DNA from: JANNMJ01 sp031425525
GTDB taxonomy: Bacteria; Bacteroidota; Bacteroidia; Cytophagales; Hymenobacteraceae
Length of the DNA: 64,000 nt
Assembly (NCBI GenBank): GCA_031425525.1
Contig: JANPJM010000084.1
Span: forward strand, 1-64,000
Direction of reading: 5' to 3'
A model generated the notes under the pieces. That model worked only from the letters and a program-made list of their open reading frames with translations, was not told the DNA's origin and searched no databases. The position numbers and the translations under genes were made by a program. Below, in pieces: positions 17,392 through 25,921 of the stretch (the first letter of the stretch is position 1; every line of letters begins with the position of its first letter).

Positions 17392-19707
17392 TTACGTCGT
17401 TACGCCCTGCTGCGCCTGCCGGATGAGGTTGAGCGCCGAACCCGCCCGGAACCAGGCAATCTGCCCTTCATTGTAGGTGTGGTTGGCGGTGATGACTTCG
17501 ATGGAGCCGTCGCGGTGGGTGAGGCGCACTTTTAGGGGCACACCGGGCGCGAAGGTATCGAGGCCGAGGATGTCGATGACATCGCCTTCCTCGATCTCGT
17601 CGTAGTCGGCTTTGTTGGCGAAGGTCAGCGCCAGCATGCCCTGCTTCTTGAGGTTGGTTTCGTGGATGCGGGCGAACGATTTCACCAGCACCACCCGCAC
17701 GCCCAGAAAGCGGGGTTCCATGGCGGCGTGCTCGCGCGACGAGCCTTCGCCGTAGTTCTCATCGCCGACTACCACCGAGCCCACGCCGGCTGCCTTGTAC
17801 GTGCGGGCCGTGCCGGGCACCGTCTCCGTGCCCTCGCCCATGGTGAGGGCGTTGCGCACGGCGTTGGTCTTGCCGTTGAAGGCGTTGGTGGCGCCGATGA
17901 GCATGTTGTTCGAGATGTTATCGAGGTGGCCCCGATACTTGAGCCACGGGCCGGCCATCGAGATATGGTCGGTGGTGCATTTGCCCTGGGCCTTGATGAG
18001 TAGGCGCAGACCGAGGAGGTCGCCGGTGCCGTTGGCGGCGAACGGCTCCAGCAGTTGGAGGCGGTCGGAGGTGGTGCTGACGGCCACTTGCACGCCCGAA
18101 CCATCGGCGGCGGGCGCCTGGAAACCGGCATCTTCCACGGCAAAGCCGCGCGGCGGGAGTTCGAGGCCGGTCGGCTCGTCGAGGCGCACTTGCTGGCCGG
18201 CGGCGTTGGTGAGGGTGTCGGTGAGGGGGTTGAACGTGAGGTCGCCGGCGATGGCGAAGGCCGTCACCAACTCGGGGCTCGCCACGAAGGCGTGGGTGTT
18301 GGGGTTGCCGTCGTTGCGCTTCGCGAAGTTGCGGTTGAACGACGTGATGATCGAGTTGGCGCGGTTGGGGTCGTCGGTGTGGCGCGCCCACTGGCCGATG
18401 CACGGCCCGCAGGCGTTGGCCAGCACCACGCCGCCGATGGCGGCGAAATCGTCGAGGAGGCCATCGCGCTGGGTGGTGTAGCGCACCATCTCCGAGCCGG
18501 GCGTAATGGTGTACTCGGCGGCCACCGTGAGGTTTTTGTCGGCGGCCTGGCGCGCGACGGACGCGGCGCGCGTCATGTCTTCGTAGCTCGAATTGGTACA
18601 CGAGCCGATCAGGCCGACCTCCAGCTTGGCGGGCCAGTTGTGCTGCCGCACGGCGGCGGCGAACTCCGAAATCGGCCACGCCGCATCCGGCGTGAATGGG
18701 CCGTTGACGTGCGGTTCGAGGGTGCTGAGGTCGATGTCGATGAGCTGATCGAAGTAGCTTTCCGGGGAAGTGTACACCTCCTCGTCGGCGCGGAGGTGGT
18801 GGCGCACGGCGTCGGCCAGCTCCACCACGTCGGCGCGGTTGGTCGAGCGCAGGTAATCGGCCATCTTGGCGTCGTAGGCGAACACCGACGTGGTGGCGCC
18901 GATTTCGGCCCCCATATTACAGATCGTGCCTTTGCCGGTGCAGCTCAGGCTCTCGGCGCCCTCGCCGAAGTACTCGACGATGGCGCCCGTGCCGCCCTTC
19001 ACGGTCAGAATACCCGCTACTTTCAGGATCACATCCTTCGCCGACGCCCACCCGCTGAGCTTGCCGGTGAGGCGCACGCCGATGAGCTTCGGAAACTTCA
19101 GCTCCCAGGCCATGCCAGCCATTACATCGACGGCATCGGCGCCGCCGACGCCGATGGCGATCATCCCCAACCCACCCGCGTTGGGGGTGTGCGAGTCGGT
19201 GCCGATCATCATGCCGCCGGGGAAGGCGTAGTTTTCGAGTACCACCTGGTGAATGATGCCCGCCCCCGGCTTCCAGAACCCGATGCCGTATTTGTTCGAC
19301 ACCGACGCCAGGAAATCATACACTTCCTTGTTCTCGGAGTTGGCGATGGCGAGGTCTTGGTCGGCGCCGATCTTGGCCTGAATCAGGTGGTCGCAATGCA
19401 CCGTGCTGGGCACGGCCACGGTAGCGCGCCCGGCGCTCATAAACTGGAGGAGGGCCATTTGGGCGGTGGCATCCTGCATGGCCACGCGGTCGGGGGCGAA
19501 ATCGACGTACGTCCGGCCACGCTCGAAGGCGTGCGTCGGCACGGCGGAGGCGCCGTTGGAGCCCAACCCGCCGGCATCGGCGTAGAGGTGCGAATACAGA
19601 ATCTTTTCGGTCAGCGTGAGCGGGCGGCCCACAACGGCGCGGGCGGCGGTGAGGCGCTCGGCCATCCGGCCATACACGGCGCGGATCATTTCGAGATCAA
19701 AAGCCAT
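17392..19707 (-). CDS. acnA: aconitate hydratase
   Basis: Isomerises citrate to isocitrate in the TCA cycle. The 771-aa protein has the full aconitase fold. The [4Fe-4S] ligands are C370 (GSCTNSS) and C433/C436 (ACGPCIGQW). Also visible are HCDHLIQ near 105, GTDSHTPNAGG, and the swivel-domain motif GDENYGEGSSREHAAMEPR near the C-terminus. The length matches the mitochondrial-type enzyme (~755-780 aa) rather than the ~890-aa AcnA/IRP form. The gene stands alone with its own promoter and terminator. The gene symbol is a conventional label; the subfamily should be checked. Confidence 0.95.
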   Translation of the reverse strand: MAFDLEMIRAVYGRMAERLTAARAVVGRPLTLTEKILYSHLYADAGGLGSNGASAVPTHAFERGRTYVDFAPDRVAMQDATAQMALLQFMSAGRATVAVPSTVHCDHLIQAKIGADQDLAIANSENKEVYDFLASVSNKYGIGFWKPGAGIIHQVVLENYAFPGGMMIGTDSHTPNAGGLGMIAIGVGGADAVDVMAGMAWELKFPKLIGVRLTGKLSGWASAKDVILKVAGILTVKGGTGAIVEYFGEGAESLSCTGKGTICNMGAEIGATTSVFAYDAKMADYLRSTNRADVVELADAVRHHLRADEEVYTSPESYFDQLIDIDLSTLEPHVNGPFTPDAAWPISEFAAAVRQHNWPAKLEVGLIGSCTNSSYEDMTRAASVARQAADKNLTVAAEYTITPGSEMVRYTTQRDGLLDDFAAIGGVVLANACGPCIGQWARHTDDPNRANSIITSFNRNFAKRNDGNPNTHAFVASPELVTAFAIAGDLTFNPLTDTLTNAAGQQVRLDEPTGLELPPRGFAVEDAGFQAPAADGSGVQVAVSTTSDRLQLLEPFAANGTGDLLGLRLLIKAQGKCTTDHISMAGPWLKYRGHLDNISNNMLIGATNAFNGKTNAVRNALTMGEGTETVPGTARTYKAAGVGSVVVGDENYGEGSSREHAAMEPRFLGVRVVLVKSFARIHETNLKKQGMLALTFANKADYDEIEEGDVIDILGLDTFAPGVPLKVRLTHRDGSIEVITANHTYNEGQIAWFRAGSALNLIRQAQQGVTT

Positions 19708-19756
19708 CGAAAAATCGTCGGTTTAAGTGAGTGTGCCGGAGATTGGCGGGTGCGGG

Positions 19757-19764
19757 CAAAGGTA
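19757..19764 (-). promoter_or_regulatory. -7 element TACCTTTG of acnA
   Basis: An exact TAnnTTTG match on the minus strand, 49 nt before the ATG of acnA, giving a leader of ~43 nt. Confidence 0.55.
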
Positions 19765-19835
19765 ACGCGGGGCGCGGGGTGGGGCAAGGGGGATAACTTG
19801 CGGAGCAATTCACTTTTTAAGACACGCTTTACAGA

Positions 19836-21482
19836 ATGAAATACGCTTGGACGTTGCGCGGTTGGCGGTGGTTGGTACTGGGGATGTTGTGGGTAGCAGC
19901 GGGCGAGGCGAAGGCACAGGCGCCGACGTGGGCGTGGGCAGTTAGTCCCGGCGGCGGCGAACACATCCGAACCGTCGCGGATGCGGCCGGGAATGTGTAC
20001 CTGACCGGCCGCACAAACGACACGCTACAGTTCGGCACCACTCTGCTGACCGGCGGACAGGTATTCATGTTCGTGGCGAAGTACAGCCCGAATGGCGTGG
20101 CGCAGTGGGGGGTGAAAGTGGATGGCTCCCTGATTCCGCGAGCGCTGGCCGTGGATGGCAGCGGCAACGTGTACCTGACTGGCGACATGTATGCCGCTTC
20201 GGCTACGTTCGGGGCCACGACGCTGACGAATGCCGCCCCCGGCGTGGGCTCCAGCGATCTGTTCGTGGCGATGATCAACCCCACAGGTAGCTGGCAGTGG
20301 GCGCGGAGCGTGGGCAACAGCTATTCGGAAAGCGGCCGCGGACTGGCTATCGACAACAGCGGTAATGTGATCGTGACCGGCGAATTCACTGGGTACTCAG
20401 TCAGCTTTGGTACCACGACCCTTCGGAATAGCAACCAGTTTTCCCCAAACTACGATGTGTTCGTGGCCAAGCTCAGCCCTACCGGCGTCTGGCAGTGGGC
20501 GGTCAGCGCCGGTGGCCCGAGCGTAGGCGGAGGCGACCACAGCGAAAGCGTTGGCCTCGACGCCGGCGGCAATGTGTACGTAGCGGGCTATTGCACTGAT
20601 TCCGTCGCGACCTTCGGCACCCTTACGCTCACCGGTCATTATCACGACGCTTTTGTGGCCAAGCTCAACCCCACCGGCGACTGGCAATGGGTCAGGGGCG
20701 CCGGAGGACTGCGGGGGGAATTTGCCGATGGAATAGCCGTGAGTGGCGCGGGCGACGTGTACCTCACGGGGAGATATGACTCTCCTGCCGCCACGTTCGG
20801 GGCGTTTTCGCTCAGTTCACCGGGCGAAAGCAGGGCCTACGTGGCGAAGCTGAACTCCGCCGGCGTGTGGCAGTGGGCCACCGGCAGCAGGGGTACTATT
20901 CACCCGCAGGGTGGAATCGTACTCGACGGGGCGGGCAACACCTACTCGTCGGGCTTGTTTTCCACGCGTTCCGCCGACTTCGGCTCCCATACGCTGACAA
21001 ACACCGGCTATCAGGCTTGCTACGTGGCCCGATGCAGCCCGGCCGGGAGCTGGCAGTGGGCAGTCAGCGCGGGTGGATACGCCGGCGGCGCTCAAATTCT
21101 GGGAATGAACCTCATGGGCCCCGACGATATCTGTGTAAGCGGCATCTATGAGCGCGCCACGGCCACCTTTGGTACTACGGTTCTGCCTACGCTGCCCAAC
21201 AGACTACAGCAGGCAGCCTTTCTGGCCCGCCTGGGTGCTCACGGCGTCGGCCTACCCGAAGACGCCCCCCCCACCCCTCTCACCCTTACCCCCAACCCCG
21301 CGCACCACACCGTGCGCCTCACGGGCACCACCGCCCCCACCGCCACCCTGCTCGATGCTCTCGGCCGCACCGTGCGCGAGTGGCCGCTGGCGGCTTCCGG
21401 CGAACTCGATTTACGCGGCCTCGCCCCCGGCCTCTACACCGTGCGGGCCGGCACGGCCGCCCGGCGGTTGGTGGTGGAGTAG
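19836..21482 (+). CDS. secreted SBBP-repeat protein with T9SS sorting domain
   Basis: A 548-aa protein with a signal peptide (MKYAWTLRGWRWLVLGMLWVAAGEAKAQ). About eight copies of a ~50-residue repeat (pattern ...GNVYLTG...ATFGTTTL...FVAKLNPTGDWQWA) form a beta-propeller of the SBBP type. The last ~75 residues (TPNPAHHTVRLTG...LDALGRTVREW...GLYTVRAG...RRLVVE) are a type A T9SS C-terminal sorting domain. It should be exported by Sec, then cross the outer membrane by T9SS and be attached or released. Ligand unknown. The sorting domain is almost identical in DNA to that of the protein at 22589. Confidence 0.88.
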   Translation: MKYAWTLRGWRWLVLGMLWVAAGEAKAQAPTWAWAVSPGGGEHIRTVADAAGNVYLTGRTNDTLQFGTTLLTGGQVFMFVAKYSPNGVAQWGVKVDGSLIPRALAVDGSGNVYLTGDMYAASATFGATTLTNAAPGVGSSDLFVAMINPTGSWQWARSVGNSYSESGRGLAIDNSGNVIVTGEFTGYSVSFGTTTLRNSNQFSPNYDVFVAKLSPTGVWQWAVSAGGPSVGGGDHSESVGLDAGGNVYVAGYCTDSVATFGTLTLTGHYHDAFVAKLNPTGDWQWVRGAGGLRGEFADGIAVSGAGDVYLTGRYDSPAATFGAFSLSSPGESRAYVAKLNSAGVWQWATGSRGTIHPQGGIVLDGAGNTYSSGLFSTRSADFGSHTLTNTGYQACYVARCSPAGSWQWAVSAGGYAGGAQILGMNLMGPDDICVSGIYERATATFGTTVLPTLPNRLQQAAFLARLGAHGVGLPEDAPPTPLTLTPNPAHHTVRLTGTTAPTATLLDALGRTVREWPLAASGELDLRGLAPGLYTVRAGTAARRLVVE

Positions 21483-21518
21483 GCAAGCGAGAGCAACGGT
21501 TCCCGAGATCCCCTCAAC

Positions 21519-21686
21519 GGTGGCCCCGGATACATCCGTGGTCACTAAAAAGCCCTTCGCGATGGCCCCGGATGTATCCGGGGCCACTACAAAGCCCTTC
21601 ATGATGGCCCCGGATGTATCCGGGGCCGCAAAAAAGCCCTTTGCGGGGGCTCCGGATACATCCGGGGCCCCCGCAAAGGGCTTTTT
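21519..21686. repeat. 42-bp tandem palindromic array (array 1, four units)
   Basis: Four units start at 21519, 21561, 21603 and 21645, an exact 42-bp period. Each has a core like GGCCCCGGATGTATCCGGGG, a near-perfect palindrome, then a linker containing AAAGCCCTT. In the last unit the linker also appears inverted, so 21631-21650 and 21667-21686 pair perfectly over 20 bp around the core, with A- and T-tracts at the ends. The array lies between converging genes, 24 nt from the stop of the 21711 gene. Because of the palindrome both strands can be read as 14-residue repeats (APDVSGA / APDTSGA); I do not regard these as coding. Confidence 0.92.
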
Positions 21687-21710
21687 GGGGGTAGCGGCCG
21701 GCGTGGGGCG

Positions 21711-22421
21711 CTAGAGCGTCTTTTTGCGGCTGCCCTTGGTAATGAACCCCGGCAACCCCGCATAGTCAAAATACTTCCGCGCCTGCTTCGGCTCTTTGCG
21801 GTGGACGTAGAGCGCGGCGCAATGCACCTCCCAGAGGCATTCGGCGAGGGCGATGCCCACGGGGCCCAGGTCGGCGATGGCGTCTTTGAGGGTGGTGCGG
21901 CTACTGGTTTTGGCCTTGAAAACGGCTTCGTACGCCGTGAGCAGCGCGCGGGCGGCGGCGCCGGGGCGCGGGCCGTCGGGCAGGGCGGGCAGGGTGGCGT
22001 CGGCGGCTTCGAGGGCTTCGGTGTAGGCCGTGAGGCGGGTGAGGCGGGTTTTCTTGGTGGCCTGGGTCAGGCCGGAGAGCTTGTCGGGGTAGAAAAGCGG
22101 GGCGTCGGCGGGGCGCGTGAGCAGGTAGGGTTGCAGCGTACTCACGTTGGTGGTGGTGATAAACGCCTTGAACTTGGCAAAGGCGTCGGTTTCGGTCTGG
22201 GTACCGGTTTGCGAGCCCCCCGCCGCCCCGATGCGCTCGACCAACTCGACGCGGAAGGCGTCGTGGGCCGCCTTGAGCGCCGCGCCGTGGCCGACAATGA
22301 GCGGATCGACGCCGGGCGCCGTCACCGCTTCGACCGCAAAATCAGCAAACTTGGCGAAGGCCGGGCGGCTGACGCCGAGCTTCAGCAGGAAGTTTTCGTA
22401 CTTGTCATCTTGGTAAGCCAT
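21711..22421 (-). CDS. 236-aa hypothetical protein, array-associated family (member A)
   Basis: No known family recognised. A 236-aa, cytosolic-looking, mostly helical protein without signal peptide or membrane segment. The middle part P112-x2-L-x2-L-x-QA...L-x-R-x-T-x-Y133 and the later EVHCAALY (198-205) match, with a small offset, P110-x2-M-x2-L-x-QA...L-x-R-x-T-x-Y131 and EVHVCDGLY in the protein at 30138-30848. That protein is also 236 aa. Both genes are followed on the same strand by a long palindrome and a 42-bp array. I infer that they are paralogues. The basic C-terminus (ITKGSRKKTL) could bind nucleic acid, but that is a guess. Confidence 0.82.
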   Translation of the reverse strand: MAYQDDKYENFLLKLGVSRPAFAKFADFAVEAVTAPGVDPLIVGHGAALKAAHDAFRVELVERIGAAGGSQTGTQTETDAFAKFKAFITTTNVSTLQPYLLTRPADAPLFYPDKLSGLTQATKKTRLTRLTAYTEALEAADATLPALPDGPRPGAAARALLTAYEAVFKAKTSSRTTLKDAIADLGPVGIALAECLWEVHCAALYVHRKEPKQARKYFDYAGLPGFITKGSRKKTL

Positions 22422-22576
22422 ACCTGAAAAAGGGAATAAGTGAGCCGGAAAGGTAGGGAAGAAACGGGATATTGGGGCGGCGGCCCTACTCCCGGAAACC
22501 CCACCCTGGCCCCGCCGCAGCTAGGCGAATCGGCCGGTGAGGCGGTAGTTTTACGCGACCGACTTTACCAGCCCCC

Positions 22577-22584
22577 TATTTTCC
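22577..22584 (+). promoter_or_regulatory. -7-like TATTTTCC, 4 nt before the start
   Basis: This resembles TAnnTTTG with the last base changed and one further mismatch. It ends 4 nt before ATG 22589, implying a leaderless mRNA if functional. Confidence 0.35.
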
Positions 22585-22588
22585 CCCG

Positions 22589-23956
22589 ATGAAAAACCCG
22601 TCCGCCGTTCACCTCCGCAAGCGGCTCGTGCTGCCTTTTCTGTTGAGCGTATTAGCCGTAGGGGCGCACGCGCAGCCCGTGCCCCGCGTAACCGGGCCGG
22701 GCGATGTGAATTGGGATACGCGGTTTGGGCCGCCGCCGGGCGGGCTGGGGCTGAATGGCGTAGTCGAAGACTTTGCTGAGTTACCCAACGGAGATATGAT
22801 CACCGTCGGCTCCTTTCGGGATGCAGGCGGCAACCCCAACGCCGATGTCGTGGCCCGGTGGGATGGCACCACATGGCATTCGCTCGGAACGGGGCCTGGG
22901 TTCAGCATAGCGATTTCGGTAGTGATTGCGCCCAACGGCGATGTGATTGTCGGTGGACGGGGAGGTGTCGCCCGTTGGAACGGCACCACTTGGCAGAGCC
23001 TCGGCTCCGGCAGCTTCGGCACCACCTCGGAGGTCTGCGCCCTTTTGCTTTTACCCAACGGCGATGTGGTAGCCGGGGGAGGCTTTGTTAATTTGGGTGG
23101 CAACCCCTTGGCCGATGATATTGCCCGGTGGGATGGCACCACGTGGCAGCCGTTCGCCCCTGGGCTGAATAATACCGTATTTGCGCTTGCGCTGACAGCA
23201 AACGGCGATGTGGTGGCGGGCGGCGCTTTTGTCAACGCGGGCGGCAATCCCGACGCCGATTGCATTGCCCGGTGGGACGGAACAGCTTGGCAACCGCTTG
23301 GTAGCGTCTTCAACAATTACGTTTTCGCCGTGCGCGTCCTGCCTGATGGTTCAGTCCTGGCGGGTGGTTCTTTTATGAACGCGAGCGGCCAGCCTGATGG
23401 CGTGGCCCGGTGGGACGGATCCGCGTGGCAACCTTTAGGCGCTGGCGTAGGCGGAGTAGCTATCGCCCTCGATCTGGCGCCGAACGGCGACATCGTGGCG
23501 GGTGGCGGTTTCAGTGATAGGAGCAGCACGAGTCGCAATGGCATAGTCCGGTGGGACGGCACCACGTGGCAATCGCTGGGAACGGGCGTGGACGGTGTCG
23601 TATGGGGGTTGCGGGTCGCGTCGAACAATGATGTATTCGTCGGTGGCGCGTTCGATGCCGTCGGCGACAGCAGCAAGCCGATGTCACGCATTGGCATCTA
23701 CCACACCCCCACCGGCGTCGGCCTCCCCGAAACCGCCTCCTCCCCCACCGCCTTCACCCTCGCCCCCAACCCCGCGCACCACACCGTGCGCCTGACGGGC
23801 AGCACCGCCCCCACCGCCACCCTCCTCGATGCCCTCGGCCGCACCGTGCGCGAGTGGCCGCTGACGGCTTCTGCGGAGTTGGATGTACGCGGCCTCGCCC
23901 CCGGCCTCTACACCGTGCGGGCCGGCACGGCCGTCCGGCGGTTGGTGATCGAGTAA
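22589..23956 (+). CDS. secreted repeat protein with T9SS sorting domain
   Basis: A 455-aa secreted protein. The signal peptide is MKNPSAVHLRKRLVLPFLLSVLAVGAHAQ. Residues ~60-360 contain about seven repeats of ~42-46 residues with the pattern PNGDVVAGG-F-NAGGNP-AD-IARWDGTTWQ-LG, which looks like a beta-propeller. A T9SS type A sorting domain (TLAPNPAHHTVRLTG...GLYTVRAGTAVRRLVIE) follows. Target and activity are unknown; surface adhesion or binding is the usual suggestion for such proteins. The sorting domain DNA nearly matches that of the SBBP protein 2.5 kb upstream, while the N-terminal parts are unrelated. Confidence 0.85.
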   Translation: MKNPSAVHLRKRLVLPFLLSVLAVGAHAQPVPRVTGPGDVNWDTRFGPPPGGLGLNGVVEDFAELPNGDMITVGSFRDAGGNPNADVVARWDGTTWHSLGTGPGFSIAISVVIAPNGDVIVGGRGGVARWNGTTWQSLGSGSFGTTSEVCALLLLPNGDVVAGGGFVNLGGNPLADDIARWDGTTWQPFAPGLNNTVFALALTANGDVVAGGAFVNAGGNPDADCIARWDGTAWQPLGSVFNNYVFAVRVLPDGSVLAGGSFMNASGQPDGVARWDGSAWQPLGAGVGGVAIALDLAPNGDIVAGGGFSDRSSTSRNGIVRWDGTTWQSLGTGVDGVVWGLRVASNNDVFVGGAFDAVGDSSKPMSRIGIYHTPTGVGLPETASSPTAFTLAPNPAHHTVRLTGSTAPTATLLDALGRTVREWPLTASAELDVRGLAPGLYTVRAGTAVRRLVIE

Positions 23957-23988
23957 ACGCGCCAAGCGCGCGCGTTTCGCCCCACGCC

Positions 23989-23996
23989 TACCTTCG
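23989..23996 (+). promoter_or_regulatory. -7 element TACCTTCG
   Basis: It lies 4 nt before a GTG at 24001 that is in frame with the TlpA-like lipoprotein, whose preferred ATG is at 24040. Transcription would start near 24001, giving either a ~39-nt leader or a leaderless GTG start. Confidence 0.45.
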
Positions 23997-24039
23997 CCCC
24001 GTGCAACCCGCGCCGGGCGGGGGCGTTTGCCGACATCCT

Positions 24040-25326
24040 ATGCGTTGCTTCTCTCTATTCCTCCTGGCGGGCCTATCGGGCCTCGCCGCCTGCTCCGGCT
24101 CCGGCACTTCCGCTTCTGATACCGACCGCGCCGCTACCTCCCCGCCCCGCCTGGCGCGCGGCCCGTGGTACGGTACCCTCGCCGTCACGGGCGGGCGCCG
24201 CCTGCCGTTCGAACTGGAGGTACTGCCCGATTCGGGCGGCCACCCGCGCGCCCGGCTCCTCAACGGCGGCGAAAGTTTCCTGCTGACCGATTTCGAGACG
24301 ATCAGCGACAGCACCGGCGGCCCCGATTTGCTTAAGATCGGGCTCCACGTCTACGATGCCGCCCTCGTGGGGCGCGTCACGCAGGCCGGTTTCAACGGTT
24401 ACTGGCAGAAGTACGACGCCAAAACGCCCTACCGCGTGCCGTTCAAGCTGCGGCCGGGCCGCACCAAGCCCGCCCCCGCCGAGCAAGCCGTCGATTTCAG
24501 CGGGCGCTGGGCCGTCACCTTCACCGATCCCGCCGATTCGAGTCAGTATCCCGCCGTCGGTGAGTTCAAGCAGCGCGACAACCTCCTGAGCGGCACCTTC
24601 CTGACCACCACCGGCGATTACCGCTACCTGCGCGGCACCGCCCGCAAAGATTCCGTACGCCTCTACACCTTCGACGGCTCGCACGGCTACGTCTTCGAGG
24701 CGCGGCAGCAGCCCGACGGCTCGTTGCAGGGCGATTTCTGGTCGGGCCTGCAAGGGCACGAAACCTGGACGGCCCGCCGCGATGCCCGCGCCGCCCTCCC
24801 CGACGCCGAAACCCTCACCGGCATGCGCCCCGGCGAAACGCGCCTCGCCTTCACCTTCCCCAACATCTACGAAGGCGGCAGCATCTCGCCCGCCGACCCC
24901 AAGTACGCCGGCAAAGTGGTGGTGGTGCAGCTACTGGGTTCGTGGTGCCCCAACTGCCTCGACGAGAGCAACTTTCTCGCCCCGTGGTACCGCAAGAACA
25001 AGGCGCGCGGCGTCGAGATCATCGGCCTCGGCTTCGAGCGCCCCGCCGATCAGGCGCAGGGCGCCGCCAAGCTCCGCCGCCTGCGCGAGCGCCTCGGCAT
25101 CGAGTACGATATCGCCATCGCCGGGCAAGCATCCGCTGCCGCCGCGAGCGCCGCGCTGCCGCAACTTCGGCAGGTGCTGGCCTTCCCCACCACCATTTTT
25201 CTGGGCAAAGACGGCACCGTGCGCAAGGTGCATACCGGCTTCAGCGGCCCCGGCACCGGCACCTATTACGCGGAATGGCAAGCCGATTTCGAGCGCACCA
25301 TCACCGCGCTGCTCGCCGAGAAGTAG
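24040..25326 (+). CDS. TlpA-like thioredoxin-fold lipoprotein
   Basis: A 428-aa periplasmic lipoprotein with lipobox LSGLAACSGS (anchor C18). Residues ~40-270 form beta-rich modules (GPWYGTLAVTGGRRLPFELEV and a second GRWAVTF... copy) of the kind fused to thioredoxins in Bacteroidota. Residues ~285-425 are a TlpA/AhpC-TSA domain with the redox pair in GSWCPNC and the cis-Pro in FPTTIFLGKDG. It probably reduces or exchanges disulfides in the cell envelope. ATG 24040 gives a proper lipoprotein signal; frames opening further upstream overlap the previous gene and are not credible. Confidence 0.88.
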   Translation: MRCFSLFLLAGLSGLAACSGSGTSASDTDRAATSPPRLARGPWYGTLAVTGGRRLPFELEVLPDSGGHPRARLLNGGESFLLTDFETISDSTGGPDLLKIGLHVYDAALVGRVTQAGFNGYWQKYDAKTPYRVPFKLRPGRTKPAPAEQAVDFSGRWAVTFTDPADSSQYPAVGEFKQRDNLLSGTFLTTTGDYRYLRGTARKDSVRLYTFDGSHGYVFEARQQPDGSLQGDFWSGLQGHETWTARRDARAALPDAETLTGMRPGETRLAFTFPNIYEGGSISPADPKYAGKVVVVQLLGSWCPNCLDESNFLAPWYRKNKARGVEIIGLGFERPADQAQGAAKLRRLRERLGIEYDIAIAGQASAAAASAALPQLRQVLAFPTTIFLGKDGTVRKVHTGFSGPGTGTYYAEWQADFERTITALLAEK

Positions 25327-25361
25327 CCGCCCGTGTCGGGCATAGCCCCCAACGGGCGAGC

Positions 25362-25898
25362 TTAGAACGTGTTCCGCCACATCATACTCTCCACCGGACG
25401 CACCGTGCGCTCGTTGTACTTCGCCGATGATTTGCGATTGTACGGGTTATCGATGCCCCCCTGCACCGTGAAGTAAATGAGTTGCCCGATGGGCATTCCG
25501 GCGTACACGCGCACCGGTTTCGAGACCGATATTTCGAGCGTCCAGGTATTCGAGAAGCCCACATCGCCTTTACCGGCGGTGGCGTGAATGTCGATCCCGA
25601 GGCGCCCGACCGAGCTTTTACCCTCCAGAAACGGCACGTGGGCGTGGGTTTCGGTGTACTCTTCGGTTACGCCGAGGTACAGTTCGCCGGGGCGCAGCAC
25701 GAAGCCTTCGGGGCCTATCTCGAAATGGTCGATCTGGTTGTGGGCGCGCGCATCCAGCACGGCATCGCGGTAGGTGGCGAGGTAGCGGCCCAGGTGGACA
25801 TCGTACGAATTGGTGCCGAGACAATCGGCCGCGAACGGCTCGATCACGATGGTACCCAGCGCCATTTCGGCGCGAATTTGCTGGTCGGTGAGGATCAC
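25362..25898 (-). CDS. dcd: dCTP deaminase
   Basis: Deaminates dCTP to dUTP for thymidylate synthesis. The 178-aa protein shows the family core: the N-terminal LTDQQIRAEM, NSYDVHLG, LRPGELYLGVTEEY, the catalytic stretch EGKSSVGRLGI (Ser/Arg) and TWTLEISVSKPVRVYAGMPIGQL containing the catalytic Glu, and a C-terminal KYNERT lid. It starts with GTG at 25898. No dut or thyA is adjacent, and it stands between converging and co-directional unrelated genes. Confidence 0.95.
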   Translation of the reverse strand: MILTDQQIRAEMALGTIVIEPFAADCLGTNSYDVHLGRYLATYRDAVLDARAHNQIDHFEIGPEGFVLRPGELYLGVTEEYTETHAHVPFLEGKSSVGRLGIDIHATAGKGDVGFSNTWTLEISVSKPVRVYAGMPIGQLIYFTVQGGIDNPYNRKSSAKYNERTVRPVESMMWRNTF

Positions 25899-25921
25899 GC
25901 GAAGGGAGTGAGATTGACGGG

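Noticed and set aside
18055..19839. 594-codon open frame antisense to acnA
   Set aside because: A shadow of high-GC codon use; the translation is His/Gly/Arg-rich without domains, while acnA on the other strand is unmistakable.
21480..21714. Extension of a coding region through array 1 (APDVSGA repeats)
   Set aside because: The open frame does not continue the T9SS protein's frame. Palindromic cores give similar peptides on both strands, so this is a by-product of the repeat.
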